Assembly (NCBI GenBank): GCA_016584495.1 | Contig: WAID01000003.1 | Span: 558,001-622,000, forward strand | Length of the DNA: 64,000 bases | Source of the DNA: Celoporthe dispersa | Taxonomy: Eukaryota > Ascomycota > Sordariomycetes > Diaporthales > Cryphonectriaceae | Reading direction: 5' to 3' | In this document: positions 22,891 through 33,442 of the stretch, in pieces | Layout of the letters: each line of letters begins with the position of its first letter | Numbering within the stretch: position 1 is the first letter of the stretch | Position numbers and translations under genes: made by a program | Notes under the pieces: model-generated | Told to the model about the DNA's origin: nothing | Databases searched by the model: none | What the model saw: only the letters and a program-made list of their open reading frames with translations

Positions 22891-23967
22891 GGGAGCATGT
22901 GTTCACCCGCCTGGCCTCACGGTTTGTACTCTCTACTCTTTCCAATAGTCGTTACCTGTTCCTTGTCACTGCCCATCTTCCTGCCTCGTCTCGACTACTT
23001 CTTTCTCTCCGTCCAAGTCTCTCTTTCCCTCCCTCTCCCCTCTCTTCTCTCTCTCTCTCTCGTTCCTTTTCAATTTCTTGATTTCTATTCTTCCGAACAC
23101 GCCTTTCCATCGACCCGGACCAGACTCTCTCTTGTCTTCTACCTTGGCTGCCACCCAAAACGCCCCCAGCTGACCAATTCAAAGTCCGGCTTTGTTTTTG
23201 GGGGGAGGAGTCTTTTCTTCTCTCGTCTCATCATTTCTACTGGGCCTTTCTCCGGCCCTCCGGCATTCCGCCACGTTTACTACGCCCTACTACTTAATCT
23301 TGTCTTCCCCCATTTTCAGCCTCCTCGACCATACAAGTTCCCTACCCTTCCGCGCCCCCCCCCCCTGTCCTGTCGACCAGACCATCCCATCTGGACTGAT
23401 CCTCCCGTCTCCTCAGGCGGCCGTCTTCTGAAGATAAAAAATAGTTCAAGCCCATTGTCCCAAAGTCCCAGCTGGAGAACACAATCCCTCATCTCAATTG
23501 TCCTCCTGGTCACCTCGCCCGCTATCATCCGCTGTCCTGTCCGTCACAGGTTAGCCGGTGCCAGGAAGAGACAATACAACACGACCTCACCTCTACTACC
23601 CTACACATACACACACCCACCACACCGGCGCCACCCTGTCTAAGTCGGGGATCCACTCAAGAACAACCTGCGAACAAAGCCTCATTTGGCGATTGATCGG
23701 AACAAGCCCAGTCACCTCTGCGACTCCTTTGTCTCGCCCGTGACCCCTCCCCAATTGTTTTCTTTTCTTCCATCCAAGGTGCCGAGGTGCCCATTCTCAA
23801 TTGCAACCGCTCCTGCATTCTTTCTCCGCCTCGCCACCCACCACCACCACCACCAACAATAACATCAACCAACACCTGTTACGGATTATCTCACCAGCCA
23901 AATCATTCATAATCCACGTGGGTCGCCACCACCGCGCCAGAACATTCCATCTACCACCAGCACAATT
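22891..23967 (+). promoter_or_regulatory. Pyrimidine-rich promoter and long 5' leader of the SWIRM gene
   Basis: A dense CT tract (about 23015–23075) is followed by C-rich, G-poor sequence running to the SWIRM start. CT-rich blocks of this type mark transcription starts in many filamentous fungi, which would imply a leader of up to about 0.9 kb. An open frame through this block (22897–23643) has purely compositional Ser/Pro/Leu content and is not called as a gene. Confidence 0.45.
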
Positions 23968-25419
23968 ATGTTGCACGACACACAACAGATTCCCAACCAG
24001 TCTCCAGGTCATACCCAGTCTGCGACCACATCGTCATCCTCCTCGCCATCTACACAGCCGGCACCACGACCCTCCGAGCAGCCACAACAGCTTCCACCAA
24101 TCTCCACCGCTGCACCCACCACCAACATGGAGACCAAGAAGATCACATCCATCGGCGACCTCCTGATCTCTCCCCCAGAGCAGGCGCCCTACGAGAGCTT
24201 CTCGGGCCTGCCACGGTCACTAAAGACGATGACGACGACGACGACAATGCCGCTGGTCAGCACGGCTGTCGTGGCGAGACCGGCTCAGGAGAAGCCGCAG
24301 CAGCCCTTCTCCCCTCCCATCTCGCCGCTTACGAATTTCACTCACCATGTCAACACACCTGCCTCTGCCGCCACTTCTGCTGCTGCTGCCGCCGCCGCCG
24401 CCGCCGCTGCGGGTGCTTCTTCTGTTGCTGCCGTGCACGATACCACCAAAGACCCCATCTTGTACCCAGAGGAACAGCCCACGAGTCCCAGGGTGCCGCT
24501 TTTCGAGCGCAGGCTGAGCCCCGAGGCACAGAATGCTGTCATCGAGCACATGGCAGCCAGGGAGGTAGAGCCGCTGCCGTCCGGGGTCAGGCTGCCCCAC
24601 CGACAGGACTACGAGCTCTTCCTCTGCTTCCGAGAGACCGTCTACAAGAGCTTCTTTGCCGAGTCGCCCGCCGGCCGGAGGAGGTGGCTGAACCGGGAAA
24701 AGGCGCAGCTGATCGAGGACGCAAAGGCCCGCAACAAGGCAAAGAAGACCAAGACCCAGAAGCAGCCGGCGGGCGTCCGTCCCAGGATCAAGGCGAAGCC
24801 GCTGTCGTCGTCGTCTTCGTCGTCGTTCTCGTCGCCAATGATGGCGGCAACAACTACTGGAGACACTATTGTCGCAAAGACGACGGCCGTGACCAAGGCA
24901 GCGCTTGGCCCCCGCGGTGTCACCAGGGTGACCAAGCCCTCCTCGCGTCCTGCCCGGGTCAAGCCGGTCAAGGCGCCCAAGCGCCGCGCGAGTGCCTCCC
25001 CCCAGCCAGAGAAGAAGAAGATGCAGAAGGAGGACAAGGACTTCGCCTCCCTGCCTGACTACTGCCCCCCTCTGTCCACCCTGACGGCCGACAATGTCAT
25101 GAGCACCCCGCCCGCCAGCAACGCCCGCGAGTTTGACGAGGAGGACCAGCCCCTGCTGCACCTGCTCCACCCCGACGAGCTGCAGGTGGCGTCCAACCTG
25201 AGGCTGGACGCCGCCACCTACCTGACCAGCAAGCGCCGCATCTTCCTCGAGAAGCTGCACTTCTACCACGCCAAGAGGACGTACCGCAAGACACATGCCC
25301 AGACGGCCTGCCGCATCGACGTGAACAAGGCGTCCAAGCTTCACACTGCCTTTGCCAGCGTCGGCTGGCTGGATGACAAGTGGTTCGAGAACGTTCCCCT
25401 TCCCGCAGCCAACAATTAG
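23968..25419 (+). CDS. SWIRM-domain protein (Fun19-like chromatin-associated protein)
   Basis: A single exon gives 483 aa from ATG 23968. An alternative start at 24127 (METKKITSIGDLLISPPE) fits the conserved opening of the fungal family better, leaving a Ser/Pro/Gln-rich extension of 53 aa. In order: low-complexity N-terminus, a 12-residue alanine run (about 24379–24415), a conserved middle block (LPHRQDYELFLCFRETVY), a basic Lys/Arg/Ser linker and a C-terminal SWIRM domain (about 25125–25410). The SWIRM hallmarks are HLLHPDELQVASNLRL, YLTSKRRIFLE, ACRIDVNKASKL and the final GWLDDKWF. SWIRM domains are helix-turn-helix-like modules that bind DNA or nucleosomes in chromatin complexes. The very long upstream spacer is consistent with a regulated gene. 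No introns are needed. Confidence 0.85.
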   Translation: MLHDTQQIPNQSPGHTQSATTSSSSSPSTQPAPRPSEQPQQLPPISTAAPTTNMETKKITSIGDLLISPPEQAPYESFSGLPRSLKTMTTTTTMPLVSTAVVARPAQEKPQQPFSPPISPLTNFTHHVNTPASAATSAAAAAAAAAAAGASSVAAVHDTTKDPILYPEEQPTSPRVPLFERRLSPEAQNAVIEHMAAREVEPLPSGVRLPHRQDYELFLCFRETVYKSFFAESPAGRRRWLNREKAQLIEDAKARNKAKKTKTQKQPAGVRPRIKAKPLSSSSSSSFSSPMMAATTTGDTIVAKTTAVTKAALGPRGVTRVTKPSSRPARVKPVKAPKRRASASPQPEKKKMQKEDKDFASLPDYCPPLSTLTADNVMSTPPASNAREFDEEDQPLLHLLHPDELQVASNLRLDAATYLTSKRRIFLEKLHFYHAKRTYRKTHAQTACRIDVNKASKLHTAFASVGWLDDKWFENVPLPAANN

Positions 25420-27504
25420 GCCTGCCCGGGGTGAATATTTTACCACCTCCAGGCCCGTGCGTGTGTCGTGGGCCATCTTACCTCACGATCCGGCACACCA
25501 CGGTCCACGATACATATACAAATGATACCCCCCCCCCAAAGCACGACACCAAACACCACGTACCTGCAGCACCTACAAACACGACCTTTTCACCCTGGTC
25601 AGGCTGTACACATCCCCGCCGGCATATCCATCTCCGCTCTGGCCACTTGGTTTTTCTCACAAGAGAAGTCTGTACCTGTTTTGCAACTTTTAGGTTGTTC
25701 GGTCCGTGTTTCTTTTCAGACAACCTGTCTTTCCTTTTTGTTCTGGGAGTTTATCTACTAGATGTCATTCTATGGTTGTATCCCGGTGTTCGCCTCCACC
25801 TTTGTTTCTTCTCTTGTCTCTTTTTTTTTCTTCTCTTTTCCTTCCATGCGCACTGCTGCTGGGCTGGATGTCAGCGGCGCCGCGTTGGGTCAGACTGGAT
25901 AACCTTGCATACTCTTGTTTTTTTCAGGTCGTGGCGTTTTCGTGGACAGCGGCGCAGTGACCTGGACACACCATATTTCTCTTGCGGCTGGATACACTGG
26001 AACCAGAGGGGAGGATCAGGCTGTCCGCGGGTCAATCATCATCACCATTCATACTCTTGGTCTGCAATATACCCCTTGTGATTTTTTTTTTTTTTTGGAT
26101 TTCTTTTTGGTCTCTCCTTTTCTTGGCCTGATCTCCGCATCGGCCACACGACCAGTTGCATCAGAATCGCACTGGTCATTTTTTTTCTCCTTTCTCTTCA
26201 ATTCAGACCTCATTCGTTTACAGGGATTTTCTCCCCGTCTTTTTTTCTTTTTCTTGAATTGGCAATTCATCGGATGCATGGGCAATTGCACAGTTTAGGG
26301 ATCAACCTGCGCGGCCTTCTCATGAAGAGACGCTAGCGCTCAGACATCAAATGTCTCGGGGAGAGCGGCAAGATCTGTAAAGATAGAAATAGGTTATCGG
26401 TCTTTGATAGCTACCTGGCCTTCTGATGGTGGGCCTTGACGCGACATGGGGATCCCCCCACTTCCGTCTCATTTTATCTGCGGTCGCAGCCAGACAAAAC
26501 TACCATCAAGTAAAGGAGGACCAGGAGATACGTTCAATTCAAAGATCGTTAACAGACCTGTGTGCCAAATGTGCAAGCCCTCACTGTGAAGAACCAAGAC
26601 GCGATTCTCCCGCACCTCGCAAGGAAGCCTCGTCGCTCTTTTTTTTTTTTTCCTCCTCTTTTTTCCCCCTCTCTCTTCTTTTCTTTTTTTTTTTTTTGTT
26701 ACCTTACCCACCCTCGGCGAAATGTCGTCGATCTTTTAATTTCGCCAATCTGGGCCGTTCCGCTGTCAAAATATGTCCGTCTTTCCCCCTTTTTGCCTAG
26801 CATCGTATGTCTCTCCGTAGGGGCACGGAAGGGGGGGGGGCAGCTGCAGGGTCTCCTACCTCTCTCTCTCTCTCTCTCTCTCTCTGCCCGTCGGAGAAAT
26901 AAGGTTACATAGGAAAATAAGAGGAGGGAAAAAAAGAATTTAAAGGACAAGGGATAGGAAAACTGTGGATCTCATCTTATCATTTTATGTGTAGATCAGA
27001 CACATGCATGCCCATAAAGTGCCTTGGCTGGCCGGTAGATCAGACGGAGATTATGTGTGTGTGTGTGTGTGTGGCTGGTGAGGGGGAGCGGGGGTGCCGG
27101 GAGGGCAGTCGAGGTGGGATCCCGGTGCTGCTTCTGGGGTGACGGAGAAGCTTATTGTGGGACAGGGGGTCCTGCATGAAATATCAACACACTTTGGGAC
27201 GGAGGCTGCTTTACATGCTATGTCATTTTGCCCTGCTTTTATTTTCTCAATCCTGCAGAGCTGTTCTGAGCCGAGAAAGACAAACCTCCTTGGAGAGGTG
27301 GCCATTGATTAAGCTTGTATTAATTTTGATCATGTGCTAGGCTACATTATCGGCAACTGTTTTCCCTTCCGCACATATCCTCAAGCAGGTCACCATCTCA
27401 ATGCCCAATGTGGCACCACAAGACATTACTGACGCCCCAATACCCGTACCTCACCAATCAGCCATGTTGCTGACTTTGGCATCGGCATCAACTCACTAGG
27501 CCCT
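25420..27504. other. Intergenic region with T-tracts and microsatellites
   Basis: No gene recognised. Contains long T runs (26082–26096, 26639–26652, 26683–26698), a CT array at about 26861–26885 and a TG array at about 27053–27072. It should hold the 3' ends of the convergent SWIRM and hydrophobin genes. Confidence 0.55.
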
Positions 27505-28642
27505 CTAGTCGTACGACTTCCCCTTGCCCTTATCCTTATGCTTGTCCCCCTTGTGCTTGTGTTCCTCGTGGTGGTAGTGCTTCTTTCCCTTGCACTCCTC
27601 GTCCCATTCGGCACAGAGGCCGTCATCCTTGCAGTCCTTGTCCCAAGGGTTGCAGAAAGGCTTGCAAGTAGGGTCAGCGGGATCACACCAGCTCGTCGGG
27701 CCAGGCTTCTCGGTCACGGTGGCCGTGGCCGTGTCCGTCACTGTGGCTGTGGCTGTGGCCGTAGCAGTGGTCGTCGCCGTAGCAGTGACTGTCGCCGTGA
27801 CCGTGGCCGTGGCCGTGGTCGTGGCCGTGACCGTCTTGGTCTTCCAATGACAGTAGTTGTCCTTGGGATGCTTGGGGTAGTCATGCTTGGGCGGCTTCGG
27901 GTAGTACGGGTCCTTGGGGGCGTCCGGGTAAGGATCCTTGGGAGGAGGAAGTTCATAATATGGGTCCTTGGGGGGCGGCGGCGAGTACGGATCCTTGGGA
28001 GGCGGCGGAGGGTACTCGGCCGGAGCGGTGCGCTCCCCGTAGGCAGGCGTGCTGGGGCTCACGATGGGGACAGTAGGCCAGGGCCCGTTGTACTTGGGGT
28101 AACCGCCCTCCCGCTTCTCGACCGCGAGGATCTTGTCGTCCTGGGGGAGGTTGCCCTCCAAGGCGGCCTCCTGGGAGCCCTCGACCAGCAACTCGTCGCC
28201 GGGGCCATCGCCATTGATGCTGCTGTGAGGAGTCCTGCAGAGCACAGACCCGCCCATCTATGTCCATGTGGTTAGCCATGAGGGTCTTGTAGTAGCTATC
28301 TTGACACGAAACGAAATATGTACGTTCACACAACACACATACCAGGCTGATGGTGCAGCACTGGGCCGAAAGACCACTGGACTCACACCCCTTGACGAAA
28401 CTAGCAGCAGTCTCAGGGCGCGGGAAGGGCTGGGCGCAACCCGTGTGCAGGAATCCCAGGAACGACCCCTGGCAGCAGAGTGCCTTCTGGCGAATCCCCT
28501 GGCAAATCACGCCACCTAAGGAAGACGCGGACTCGCCATTGAGGGCTGGGTCGACGTTGCCACCATCTATAGCGGGAGCGGCGACGGCGGTGCCGATGAT
28601 CGCGAGTAGGCAGAGGCGCACGTTGAGACGTCCGTGAACCAT
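27505..28642 (-). CDS. Class II hydrophobin domain fused to repeat-rich and Cys/His/Lys-rich tail
   Basis: Exon 1 is 28343–28642 (100 codons) and exon 2 is 27505–28257 (250 codons plus stop). The phase-0 intron has GTATGT, a GGCTAAC branch site and a TAG acceptor. A signal peptide (MVHGRLNVRLCLLAIIGTAVAAPA) precedes eight cysteines spaced C-x8-CC-x11-C-x16-C-x8-CC-x10-C, close to the class II hydrophobin pattern. The last spacing is formed exactly across the splice. Where ordinary class II hydrophobins (about 100 aa) would stop, this protein continues for about 240 residues. The tail has tandem PPPKDPY-type repeats (about 27900–28030), an Ala/Thr/Val dipeptide-like stretch (about 27712–27838), a segment with six cysteines (WCDPADPTCKPFCNPWDKDC and CAEWDEEC) and a His/Lys-rich end. 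Hydrophobins coat hyphae and spores. The tail may anchor or cross-link the protein in the wall, which is inference. Confidence 0.85.
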
Positions 28643-28765
28643 GATGACGAGTCGCGTTGGTTTGTCCTCTCGAGTTGAACCAGAGTACAAATCGAATAGT
28701 CATAGTAGTGACTTTGACCACGAGGAGGAGTGGCGATGGACGTCTTGGTGTGGAGGCTGTCTCGA

Positions 28766-28773
28766 TATTTATA
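28766..28773 (-). promoter_or_regulatory. Candidate TATA box of the hydrophobin gene
   Basis: The - strand reads TATAAATA about 125 bp upstream of the hydrophobin ATG, a plausible distance for a strongly expressed fungal gene. No other core element was identified. Confidence 0.45.
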
Positions 28774-30428
28774 ATTTGAGGAGCGCTCTGCGGTGGTGGT
28801 GTCGATGCTGTGGATGACCTTGTGCTTCTTGACATCTGAACATGTGCCTGTCTGATTCCGATGTGCTAGATGCTCTAGTGTGCTGTCAGCCTGCGGCGGC
28901 GGATGAGCTATCATGAGTAGTCCCTCAAGCTTCACAGACGGCGGCTGCCCTACAGGTGAGGAGCTGAGAGTCCAGGATGGGTTCTTGGAGGCTTTCGAGC
29001 TCTCTGACTGGGTGTCCCGAGGACTGATGCTGTCATCGTTCAGCTCTCGGAACGGATTCGTCGAGTATCTGGCCGGATGCTGTCCCTGCTGAGGTGTCGA
29101 GCCTTTCGGCCGCTGCTCGTCCGAATGCTGATCGTGAAGATCTGTCAACACAGGTGTCTAGCTTCTCACATGTGACACCTGCTGGCACGTCTTTCGCTTC
29201 CCATCTTGTGGACGCATCCAGGCTGACTTGGATGCGCGATCTCCTGTCTGGACCCGTGTTAGCTGTCAGAAGCGTACACTATGAGCCTTAGATGGGTACG
29301 CATCTGTAAAGATGCAGGTGTCATTAATGTTGTCGACGACGGTTAAGGTGAAGAGCTGCGCGCAAGATGGATCTTCATGCTTGATCGAGGCCGTTTGCAG
29401 AAGAGTATTGCTGCTGATGCCGGCGTTGCTGATCACGATGCCCAGATGCTTCGAGGGTGTGGTCCTTGCCCGAGACGTCGAACCCTTTGAGAGCAATGAC
29501 TTCGCCCTCGATGTCGCCTGAAGGGCCCGTGATGTACACCTTTGTTTGCTCCGTTCACAGCGAGAGCCTACCCCTACCTACTCAGGATGCCAATGCTAGT
29601 GAAGCCGCCAGTGATGATGATGACGCGGCCCTTGAGGTTCAAAGAGGCTGCTGCGGTGGAGCTCCTCGCGGGTGGCTGCTGCAACGCTCTGGGGGTAGCC
29701 ACTACGGCTCGTCCTTGAGCCCGTGGTGGGAGTAAGGCAGATGACACGCGCGGTTTTCTCAACAACAAAGAAGGCTGGTGAACATGAGAGGCCTGTGTAT
29801 AGCAGCAGGAGCCAATCGAATCCGGCAGACAGCTGGCGATGCTTTCACCTGGGCTCTGTTTGGAAGAAGTAGCAGGCGGGGCTGTGAGTGATGAAGCGGG
29901 CGCGATGCTTGGAGGATGCATCACGACGATGGCAGGCTCACATTTTGGTAGCGTAGGAATAGAAAGAGAAACTCGACTTACTGCCCCTTACTTACATAGT
30001 TCGACAGGCCATCGTGAAACCTGCAGCTGGCTCTCTCGACTGCTGAGCCGTACGGCACAACACGATGATGATCTTGGTCGTTGGGAATAGAAAGCAAGCG
30101 GGAATGACCCCGGATCGAATGCTCCGCGCAGAGCACACCCCTAACACGCGTCCCTGGTCTCGACTTTTGCGGCCTCCCAGGGGAAGCGGCAGTGCTAAAT
30201 AGGTACTTCAGCGGCTACCAAAGAATATACGGGCCGGGAAGTTCCTACTGACAGCTCCCCATACCAACCCTCCGAACCGCTTACGCATAGACACAAGAGC
30301 AGCCTCCTCCCACTTTGAAGCTGCCAGCCAGCACGACATATGCTGTGTGCCCTCGAGATGAAAGGAACCGAGGCACAGCCAAGGCAAGCCAAAGCTTAAT
30401 CTGAAGAGAGACTAAAAGACCCGAAACC
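28774..30428. other. Divergent spacer between hydrophobin and F-box genes
   Basis: Apart from the dehydrogenase relic I see no gene. Both flanking genes are transcribed away from this region, so both promoters lie here. Confidence 0.5.
29266..29924 (-). pseudogene. Short-chain dehydrogenase/reductase relic
   Basis: Fragments typical of an SDR lie in order on the - strand but in different frames. At about 29575–29640, GRVIIITGGFTSIG resembles the Rossmann glycine motif and is closed by a stop soon after. Around 29440–29550 is KVYITGPSGDIEGEVIALKGFDVSG. In 29266–29460, LGIVISNAGISSNTLLQTAS contains the NAG motif and then ends at a stop. The catalytic YxxxK and the C-terminal half are missing. 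Spacing is too short for an intact N-terminal domain, so deletion plus frameshift is likely. Other explanations are unannotated introns combined with base errors. Confidence 0.45.
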
Positions 30429-32364
30429 ATGCGCCGCAAGCATCCACGCATCAACGAAGACGACGACGCTGGCGTATTCTCGTCGTCGCCGCGGCCCAAA
30501 CGGCCCCGCCTCTCGTCCCCGCCCTCGTCCTCGTCCTCCACCTTGACGGCGGCCACGACCTCATACACAGGCCCTGACCTGCTCTCGCCTCTCTCCGACG
30601 AGCTCCTCCTCCGCATCCTCTCCCATCTCTCGCTCCCCCTCCTCCTCTCCGTCGCCCCCGTCTCGCGGCGCTTCCACCGCCTCGCCGACGATTCTCAGCT
30701 GTGGAAGGCCTTGTACTATGCGCGCTTCGTGCTGCCGCGGGCCATGCGCGTGCCGGGGTTCCGCGAGGGCCGGGTACAGGACCACAAGCTCCACTACAAG
30801 GGGAGGAAGACGCTGTGGGCGGATGGGAGGCTGGGCGGGCTGGTCAGGGAGGCCGAGGAGCGCGACGCGCACCCGGCGAGGAGGCTCGAGGCAGCGTGGG
30901 GAGGCGGGGCGGGCGGAAATGGGGAGGATGACAGGGTTCATTGGAAGAGGCAGTACAAGATCCGGCACAACTGGGCGAGGGGAAAATGTGCCGTAGAGGA
31001 GCTGAACCTCGGGCCGGATGCCGACAGCGAGCAGCCTGGCGAGGGAAGACCAAGAGGCCAGCGACGCGGACAGGAGCAACAAGATGCTCGTCAAGGTCGT
31101 CGAGGGCCTGGCTGTTACTGCCGACGGGGTCTACGGCCTGAGGGCATGGAACCTGAAGACGAGGGAGGTCATGGCTCAGCTCAGCCTACGCGACGACGGC
31201 GAGAGTCCAAACTGGGAGGCGGATAATACCGCGCCGAGCTGTCTCGCCATCGACGATCATGACCTGGAACAAGGCCTCCTGGATATCTCGGTCGGGTTCA
31301 TGGACGGCAGCTTTGGGGTATGGCAGCTCAACGCCCGGAGCAAATCCCTGACCAAGCAGTACAGGCACGCGGGGTCCAGCAACGGCGAGCTGATCGCCAT
31401 GTCGTACGCCCATCCCTATCTTCTCACCGCGACGCGGGCCGTCCTGATCTCGCTCTACACATTCGACGTGCCCGACGAGCAAGGAGAGAAAAGCAGCGGA
31501 GTACAACACGATGGAGAACCATCAGGACAACTCCAAGAAAGATGGAGCGTCATTACCGGCACCATACCTCATGACATCCCTCGAGTCACACAACTTAAAC
31601 CCCCACTGGCGCTGTCCATCCGGAAAACGGCCAACGCTACCATTGCCTCTCTTGCATATACCTTCTTCCTCCGCCGTGGCTGGTCCATCGGCATACAAGA
31701 CCTGCACATCACCCCCGCGGCCGATTCGAGGTGTGCACCCGACATCAGCACGCGCCTTGCCCATACAGCACCCTTCATTCACGACAGACCTGCACTGTCC
31801 GATCTAGCACAACTACTACCGCCAATATCGCCATTTACGAACCGCACAGGGCCTACCCTTGCCCGACTACGGGCCTCGCAACCTCCCCCACAAGCGCAGC
31901 CCCAGACAGCCGCTGGCCCGACGACCCTCTGCTACACCCACCCATACCTCCTCGCCACACTTCCCGACAACACCCTCATCCTACACCTCTGCACCTCCAA
32001 CGCCTCGGCGCTCTCCATCTCCCCCGGCATACGGCTGTGGGGCCACACGTCCGGCATTAGCGATGCGGAGATTACGGCGCGCGGTAAGGCCGTCAGCGTG
32101 AGCTCGCGCGGGGACGAGATGCGCGTGTGGGAGCTCGAGGGCCGGCCAAGCGGGGTGAGGAGCCGGAGCGTGAAGATCCAGCCCTCTGCCGCTGGCGAGA
32201 CGAAGACGGGCCCCGCAGCGGCGGTGGCCAAGGAGGGAAAGAAGAGTCAGGATCTAGGCTGGGAGGAGAGGAGGAACTGGGTGGGCTTTGATGACGAGAT
32301 GGTCATTGTGCTGAAGGAGGCGAGGGACGGGAAGGAGAGCCTGCTAGTGTATGACTTTACGTAG
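30429..32364 (+). CDS. F-box protein with WD-like C-terminal region, frame broken by one base
   Basis: Starts at ATG 30429 (MRRKHPRINEDDDAG). A Ser/Pro/Arg-rich N-terminus is followed by an F-box (LSPLSDELLLRILSHLSLP, then SVAPVSRRFHRLADDSQLWKALYY; about residues 52–100). The body is beta-propeller-like, with units such as GFMDGSFGVWQLN, SIGIQDLH and a late unit around SISPGIRLWGHTSG and DEMRVWELEG. The frame changes at about 31043–31045: removing one G from the run turns GEGRPRGQ into GEEDQEASDADRSNK. This gives one continuous frame of 644 aa ending at VYDFT. Without correction the gene splits into two overlapping ORFs. F-box proteins recruit substrates to SCF ubiquitin ligases through Skp1; the propeller would bind the substrate, which is unknown. 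Confidence 0.8.
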
Positions 32365-33442
32365 GAGAATGAAGAGGCTGACTACCCTACTATATTCGCC
32401 GACTACTGGAGACTTTGCTGCATACGTGAAACCAATTTGTGTCATCAAGTCATACACTTTTCTAGACTCGATGATGATCCCCTATCACAAAGTCCAGAGC
32501 ATTCTAAAAGGCACCTACTATTTATTTAGCGTTGAGAAAGTAGCGATCAGTGCGGTAGCACAGGCTGTAAACCGAATGAACTAGCATCTCCTAGGTAAAT
32601 ACTCGGATCCGGTCGAGCGTCCTTTAGTATACGCTCAACTATAAATATTTATGTTGGCGCCCCCCTCTACCAGGTCAGTCCCCAAGCCGCGGCCCTCTTC
32701 TGAACCAGAGAGCAAAGTCACCCCACGCGAACGGCGATCCCAACAGCTTACCTGAGGAAAAAATGTTATGCAGCAGGCACCCGCGTCTGCTGGTCCTCTT
32801 CTGGATGCTTACCTCCGTGGCCTGCTTCTGGGTTCTCACTGCTATGGTCAGCATGATGGGCCTGCCACCTGCATCATGGTATGGCCGAGATAATACACCA
32901 CAGGGTCTGGACCGGCAACATGATATCCAGTTCAGAGAAAGACTGGCCGCAATAGGAAATAACGTCTTGGTCGAGGCACCTTTGGAACTCTTGGTAGCTG
33001 GCTGGTGACCCACCTGTCTACAGTTATCCGACCGCGGCTTGCCTGGGTGGCAAAAGGCCCTTTGCAACTGGTCTTGAATAAAAGGATTTCATACCCAATA
33101 TAGTCAGAGCTCTTTCGAAGGTCGGAATTATTGCATCGATTCGATCCATCCGGCTGTAAGCACAAGTTTTGGCCAGAATCTCCAGAGTGATCTAGTCCGT
33201 TTGGGGTCCGTCATCATGGCACTGCGTGCCTATCTGGGTATGTGATGGGGATTCGCCCTTCGGAGGAGTCGGACTTAAAAATAGGACCAAAGTACTACTT
33301 AAACCCTCCCCTTCGTGGCATTTCTATGTGAATCTGGTGTCACAACCCAAAGTTTACTATTTCAATTCCTGGCCTCGACAAATCAAGAAAGAAAAAAACC
33401 AAACCAAAACCCCAGGTTCTCAAGTTTATACACGCACGCACA
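32365..33442. other. Intergenic region upstream of the aldo-keto reductase
   Basis: No gene supported. A 130-codon open frame on the - strand (32675–33067) has no recognisable domain. Just before the next start is an A/C-rich leader (about 33385–33440). Confidence 0.5.

Noticed and set aside
22897..23643. 248-codon open frame on the + strand
   Set aside because: Lies in the CT-rich leader of the SWIRM gene; Ser/Leu/Pro composition reflects the pyrimidine tract.
24220..25476. Long open frame (418 codons) on the - strand
   Set aside because: Antisense of the SWIRM gene, caused by its GC-rich codon bias.
32675..33067. 130-codon open frame on the - strand
   Set aside because: No domain, no splice support and unremarkable composition; probably chance.
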